A DNA stretch of 18,157 nt. It comes from JALRAP01 sp046302815 (GTDB lineage: Bacteria > Bacteroidota > Bacteroidia > AKYH767-A > OLB10). The stretch covers positions 1-18,157 of the forward strand of contig JBKCHO010000008.1 in NCBI GenBank assembly GCA_046302815.1, in the 5' to 3' direction. The position numbers were made by a program, and so were the translations under genes. The notes beneath the pieces were generated by a model. It had not been told where the DNA came from. It ran no database searches and worked only from the letters and a program-made list of their open reading frames with translations. Below are positions 14,501-18,157 of the stretch, in pieces; the stretch's first letter is position 1; every line of letters begins with the position of its first letter.

Positions 14501-17500
14501 ATGAAAAAACAACTGTTAATCGGCCTGTTGCTTACCGGCCTGCTCATTTCAGCCGCCTTTCAGAACACCGTTGCCTCACACCTTATGGGTGGAAACCTGG
14601 GTTATGAATACTTAGGGGTTAATTCCAATGGCCTTTACCAATACCGCATCACCATCACCATTTATCGTTACTGCGAACCGGGCTCTTCAAACCTGCCCAC
14701 CACCATGAATTTGGGTGTTTACAGGGATAATCCCACGAATCCCAGTGGTAACAAACAGCTTATCACCACATCATCTATTCCGCTGATATCCATTACTCCC
14801 ATTACACCCCCCAATGCAAACGACTCTTGCACATTCGCTCCCAGTGTTTGTGTTGAGGAAGGTATTTATCAGGGAATCGTCAATCTTGCTTCAAATACAA
14901 CCGGATATTATTTCATATCCGACAGATGCTGCAGGAACAACAACATCGCAAACCTGAACAATCCCGGCAACACCGGCCAGGCCTACTACGCCTATGCACC
15001 TCCTGCTTCCACCATTAACAGCTCTCCTACATTTGCATTGGCCCCTGTGCCATTTTTGTGTGCATCCGATACCGTTTCCATCCTGAACCAAGCGTACGAT
15101 CCAGATGGTGATTTACTTGTGTACAACTTCGTTACTCCTTATCAAGGCATTTCATCCAACAATCAACCCAACCCCAATCCGCCGGCAAACTACACCTGGC
15201 CCATTCCCAATGTAAACTATGCTCCGGGATACACCCAAGCCAATCCGTTTGGGGCAGGTGGATTTACCTCCATTGATACACTCACCGGATTAGCTTCTTA
15301 TTACGCTCCGAACATAGGCTTTTATGTCCTTGCCGTTGAAATACGCGAATACCGCAATGGTGTTTTGATTGGTGTTTCCCGCAGAGATCTTCAGATTATT
15401 GTGATAGCATGTCCCGTGAACCCAGCACCCTTCCTGACAAGTGGCAACCAAACCAACTTCATCATCAAAGAGGGGCAAACCCTATGCTTTTCCTCCACCT
15501 TCGGTGATTCCAATGGCGATAGCCTATTCTTGTCTCATACAGGCGACATCTTTGATCCCTCCATCACCAATCCTCCAGCTACCTGGACCGACAATGTGGG
15601 CCTTGGCACCGTAACGGGCAATTTCTGCTGGACGCCATCGTGCGATCAGGGTCGAGCTACACCTTACCAGTTCAGCGTATCAGTTACCGATAACGGTTGC
15701 CCCGCTAAAATCACCAATGTGGTTTATTCCATTACTGTGGTCAATACACCAGACCCTACATCCATGACTGGTCCCGACTCCATTTGCTTTTCGCCGGGAA
15801 CCGCTTACTCATTTACCGTACCCAACTCTCTTGGCAATACCTTTAGTTGGTCAACCACAAATGCGAATCTAGCTGGAAACCCAACAGGCACCACGGCAGG
15901 AGTAAGCTTTCCGAATACCGGCCAAGCAATCGTATCGGTCAGCACCGTGAACCAATATGGTTGTCATTCCGACACCTTAGACAAGATTGTGGAGGTTGTT
16001 CCTCTTCCGTTGGCCAATGCAGGAGTGGATGTTTCGTTTTGTACCGGAGATACCGCATCGATTGGCGGACCTGCCAATCCGGGCTACCCCTACTACAGCT
16101 GGTCGCCTTCTAACGGCTTAAGCGATTCACTCAGCTCGAATCCCACTGTAACATTGACCAATTCAGGAAGCACACCCGTAACATCTACCTATGTTCTTAC
16201 AATTGATGAAAGCGGATGTCAAGACACGGACACCGTACTGGTAACCGTCAACCCTTTGCCCGCTGTTAATGCCGGTCCCGACAAACAGGTTTGTGAAAAC
16301 AGCTCTGTTGCTATAGGGAATCCACCCATTGCGGGACAAACCTATGTGTGGTCCCCTGCCTCTGGATTAAATAGCAGTACCGTTTCAAATCCTATTGTTT
16401 CCGTATCTGGCATATCGGCCCCGGCCACATTACAATACATCCTTTTGGGGCAAAATAGTTTTGGTTGTCAAAGACGCGACACCGTGAATGTAACAGTGAA
16501 TGATGTTCCTGTCTCCAACGCAGGATTAGACATCAACTTCTGTAGTGGAGGAAGCGGCACCATTGGTACGGCCAATACATCAGGATACACTTACTCATGG
16601 TCGCCTTCATCAGGACTTAGCAATGCTACTTCAAGCAACCCCACCATCACCTTAACTAATAACACAACCACTCCAATTAACCAGACATATGTGGTAACTA
16701 CAACCCTTGGAAATTGCACCAGCACCGATACGGTTCAAGTAATCGTTAGACCAAACCCGGTTTCCAATGCAGGAGCCAATCAATTGCTGTGCTCTGGCTC
16801 CAGTGTACAAATCGGTTCCAATCCAACCGCTGGTTATTCTTATTCATGGTCGCCTGCAACAGGATTGAACAACACCAACATCAGCAATCCAACGGTAACC
16901 ATCACGAACAATGGCAACACAGCGAACACGGCCACCTATGTGGTAACCACAACTCTTAATGGTTGTACTACCAGCGACACCGTAGTGGTAACATCGGCAC
17001 CCCAACCAACAGCCAATGCAGGTCCCGATGTGTTCATTTGCTCAGGGCAATCCATCTCCATCGGCACTCCAGGTACAGTAGGTTATACCTACACTTGGTC
17101 TCCTGCAACCGGTTTGTCCAATGCCAATACCGCTGTTACCAACGCAACAGCCACAAACAACGGAGCCTCGTCAGTCAACAATACTTACATCGTAAGCGTT
17201 AACGCCTTTGGTTGTACGGATACAGATACCGTTGTTGTACAAGTAAGGCCAAATCCCATTTCCAATGCGGGAGCAAACCAGCTTCTTTGCTCGGGTTCCT
17301 CTGTACAAATTGGAAGTAATCCAACTGCTGGGTATACTTATTCTTGGTCTCCATCATCCGGCTTGAATAATTCGAGCATCAGCAATCCAACGGTCACGCT
17401 AACCAACAACGGCACCACTGCGAACACGGCCACCTATGTGGTAACCACAACTCTGAATGGTTGTATTTCCAGCGACACCGTAGTGGTAACAACGGCACCA

Positions 17501-18157
17501 CAGCCCGTTGCTAATGCAGGAATTGATGCTGTTATTTGCTCGGGGCAAAGCGCCAACTTAGGAAGTCCCGGAACTGCTGGATACACTTACAGCTGGAGCC
17601 CTTCAACCGGACTCTCCTCTTCTACAACGGCAACCACCACAGCAACTTTAGTCAACAACGGGACATCTCCCATTACAAACACCTATGTACTTACAGTAAA
17701 TGCATTTGGTTGTTTGGACTCCGATACGGTTTCCGTTGAAGTAAGACCCGCACCTATTGCTGATGCAGGAGCGAACCAATTGTTGTGTGCTGGTTCTACC
17801 GTGCAAATCGGTACCGGATCCACTCCAGGCTACACTTACATCTGGTCACCTGCATCAGGATTGAACAATACAAGCATCAGTAATCCAACCGTTACATTAA
17901 ACAACACCGGAACAAACCCTGTTACGGTCACTTATATTGTTTCGGTTACTTTGAATGGTTGCACTTCCGTGGATTCGGTAACAATCACATCCGGACCACA
18001 GCCCGTTGCCAATGCCGGTCCGGATGTATTCATCTGCTCGGGACAATCCATCTCCATCGGTACACCGGGAACGGCAGGATACACTTACACCTGGTCGCCT
18101 GCAACAGGCTTGTCCAATGCCAACACCGCCGTTACCAATGCCACCGGAACAAACACA
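14501..18157 (+). CDS. Giant repetitive surface adhesin, N-terminal 1219 residues (open at the window end)
   Basis: The frame opens with ATG at 14501, runs 1219 codons without a stop and leaves the window. A signal peptide (MKKQLLIGLLLTGLLISAAF, cleavage near VAS) leads into SHLMGGNLGYEYLG and YQYRITITIYRYC. This is the N-terminal domain found on many large Bacteroidota proteins that end in a gliding-motility-associated (T9SS type B) sorting domain. Residues about 180-420 include DPDGDLLVYNF and GDSNGDSLFL, cadherin-like or Ig-like segments. From residue 505 on, the protein is a tandem array of PKD/Ig-like units of 83 residues. Each has NAG.D...C.G, then IG, GY.Y.WSP..GL, SNP.VT and GC...DTV.V, with two Cys per unit probably forming a disulfide. 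The role is probably adhesion or gliding-type surface motility; the missing C-terminus would decide the secretion route. No Shine-Dalgarno sequence is seen. Confidence 0.9.
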   Translation, partial: MKKQLLIGLLLTGLLISAAFQNTVASHLMGGNLGYEYLGVNSNGLYQYRITITIYRYCEPGSSNLPTTMNLGVYRDNPTNPSGNKQLITTSSIPLISITPITPPNANDSCTFAPSVCVEEGIYQGIVNLASNTTGYYFISDRCCRNNNIANLNNPGNTGQAYYAYAPPASTINSSPTFALAPVPFLCASDTVSILNQAYDPDGDLLVYNFVTPYQGISSNNQPNPNPPANYTWPIPNVNYAPGYTQANPFGAGGFTSIDTLTGLASYYAPNIGFYVLAVEIREYRNGVLIGVSRRDLQIIVIACPVNPAPFLTSGNQTNFIIKEGQTLCFSSTFGDSNGDSLFLSHTGDIFDPSITNPPATWTDNVGLGTVTGNFCWTPSCDQGRATPYQFSVSVTDNGCPAKITNVVYSITVVNTPDPTSMTGPDSICFSPGTAYSFTVPNSLGNTFSWSTTNANLAGNPTGTTAGVSFPNTGQAIVSVSTVNQYGCHSDTLDKIVEVVPLPLANAGVDVSFCTGDTASIGGPANPGYPYYSWSPSNGLSDSLSSNPTVTLTNSGSTPVTSTYVLTIDESGCQDTDTVLVTVNPLPAVNAGPDKQVCENSSVAIGNPPIAGQTYVWSPASGLNSSTVSNPIVSVSGISAPATLQYILLGQNSFGCQRRDTVNVTVNDVPVSNAGLDINFCSGGSGTIGTANTSGYTYSWSPSSGLSNATSSNPTITLTNNTTTPINQTYVVTTTLGNCTSTDTVQVIVRPNPVSNAGANQLLCSGSSVQIGSNPTAGYSYSWSPATGLNNTNISNPTVTITNNGNTANTATYVVTTTLNGCTTSDTVVVTSAPQPTANAGPDVFICSGQSISIGTPGTVGYTYTWSPATGLSNANTAVTNATATNNGASSVNNTYIVSVNAFGCTDTDTVVVQVRPNPISNAGANQLLCSGSSVQIGSNPTAGYTYSWSPSSGLNNSSISNPTVTLTNNGTTANTATYVVTTTLNGCISSDTVVVTTAPQPVANAGIDAVICSGQSANLGSPGTAGYTYSWSPSTGLSSSTTATTTATLVNNGTSPITNTYVLTVNAFGCLDSDTVSVEVRPAPIADAGANQLLCAGSTVQIGTGSTPGYTYIWSPASGLNNTSISNPTVTLNNTGTNPVTVTYIVSVTLNGCTSVDSVTITSGPQPVANAGPDVFICSGQSISIGTPGTAGYTYTWSPATGLSNANTAVTNATGTNT
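16013..18157 (+). repeat. In-frame tandem repeat array, 249-base unit (first unit 252), eight units plus a partial ninth
   Basis: Units begin at the codon before AATGC(A/C)GG, at 16013, 16265, 16514, 16763, 17012, 17261, 17510, 17759 and 18008; the first spacing is 252 bases and every later one is exactly 249. The array continues beyond the window. The last six units alternate between two types: A (NAGANQLLC, VQIG; 16763, 17261, 17759) and B (NAG.D..ICSGQS; 17012, 17510, 18008). This gives a 498-base higher-order period. The linker before A is RPNP or RPAP, and before B it is APQP or GPQP. All units stay in the same frame as the CDS. Confidence 0.93.

Noticed and set aside
16013..18157. CRISPR-like or minisatellite array
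   Set aside because: The 249-base units are in frame, encode Ig-like domains and differ mainly at synonymous sites; there are no short identical repeats with unique spacers.
1..18157. tRNA, rRNA or prophage genes
   Set aside because: No cloverleaf-like or conserved rRNA sequence and no phage structural or integrase gene was recognised on either strand.

Overview
The window comes from a member of the Bacteroidota. Three complete or nearly complete secreted proteins end in the YPNP-type C-terminal sorting domain of the type IX secretion system (T9SS). Several genes are preceded by the Bacteroidota promoter form TTTG-N17-19-TAnnTTTG, and none of the starts has a convincing Shine-Dalgarno sequence. 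I cannot name the genus.

Layout from left to right. (1) The 3' end of a lamin-tail-domain T9SS protein (2-724, +). (2) Two kinds of intergenic repeat, then a SAM-dependent methyltransferase (1050-1802, +), with a second copy of one repeat after it. (3) On the minus strand, a membrane glycosyltransferase-like TPR protein of the TMTC type (1912-3705) and, upstream of it, a secreted protein with seven fibronectin type III repeats (3792-6128). The terminator of the second gene overlaps the promoter of the first. (4) A plus-strand operon with its own promoter (6453-6483): a FeeM-like N-acyl amino acid synthase (6556-7254) overlapping by 31 bases a vanillyl-alcohol-oxidase/p-cresol-methylhydroxylase type flavoprotein (7224-8729). 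It ends at a hairpin shared with the convergent neighbour. (5) A 1369-residue T9SS surface protein with cysteine-rich Ig-like repeats (8812-12921, -), behind a leader of nearly 400 bases. (6) A small exported protein with an acidic Ca-loop-like motif and a Trp/Tyr/His-rich stretch (13408-14310, -). (7) Divergent from it, past an operator-like dyad, the first 1219 codons of a giant repetitive adhesin (14501 to the window end, +).

Most of the window encodes the cell surface: four T9SS-type or adhesin-type proteins, plus a possible protein O-glycosyltransferase. The exception, and the best candidate for something undescribed, is the two-gene FeeM-like/flavoprotein operon. FeeM enzymes make long-chain N-acyl aromatic amino acids such as N-acyltyrosine. 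The partner belongs to a family that oxidises para-substituted phenols and keeps that family's phenolate-binding Tyr-Arg pair. Together they suggest a minimal pathway that makes and then oxidises an N-acyl-tyrosine lipid.

The adhesin has 249-base repeat units arranged as an alternating two-unit, 498-base higher-order repeat. Some copies differ almost only at synonymous sites, while others carry nearly identical tracts that look like gene conversion.
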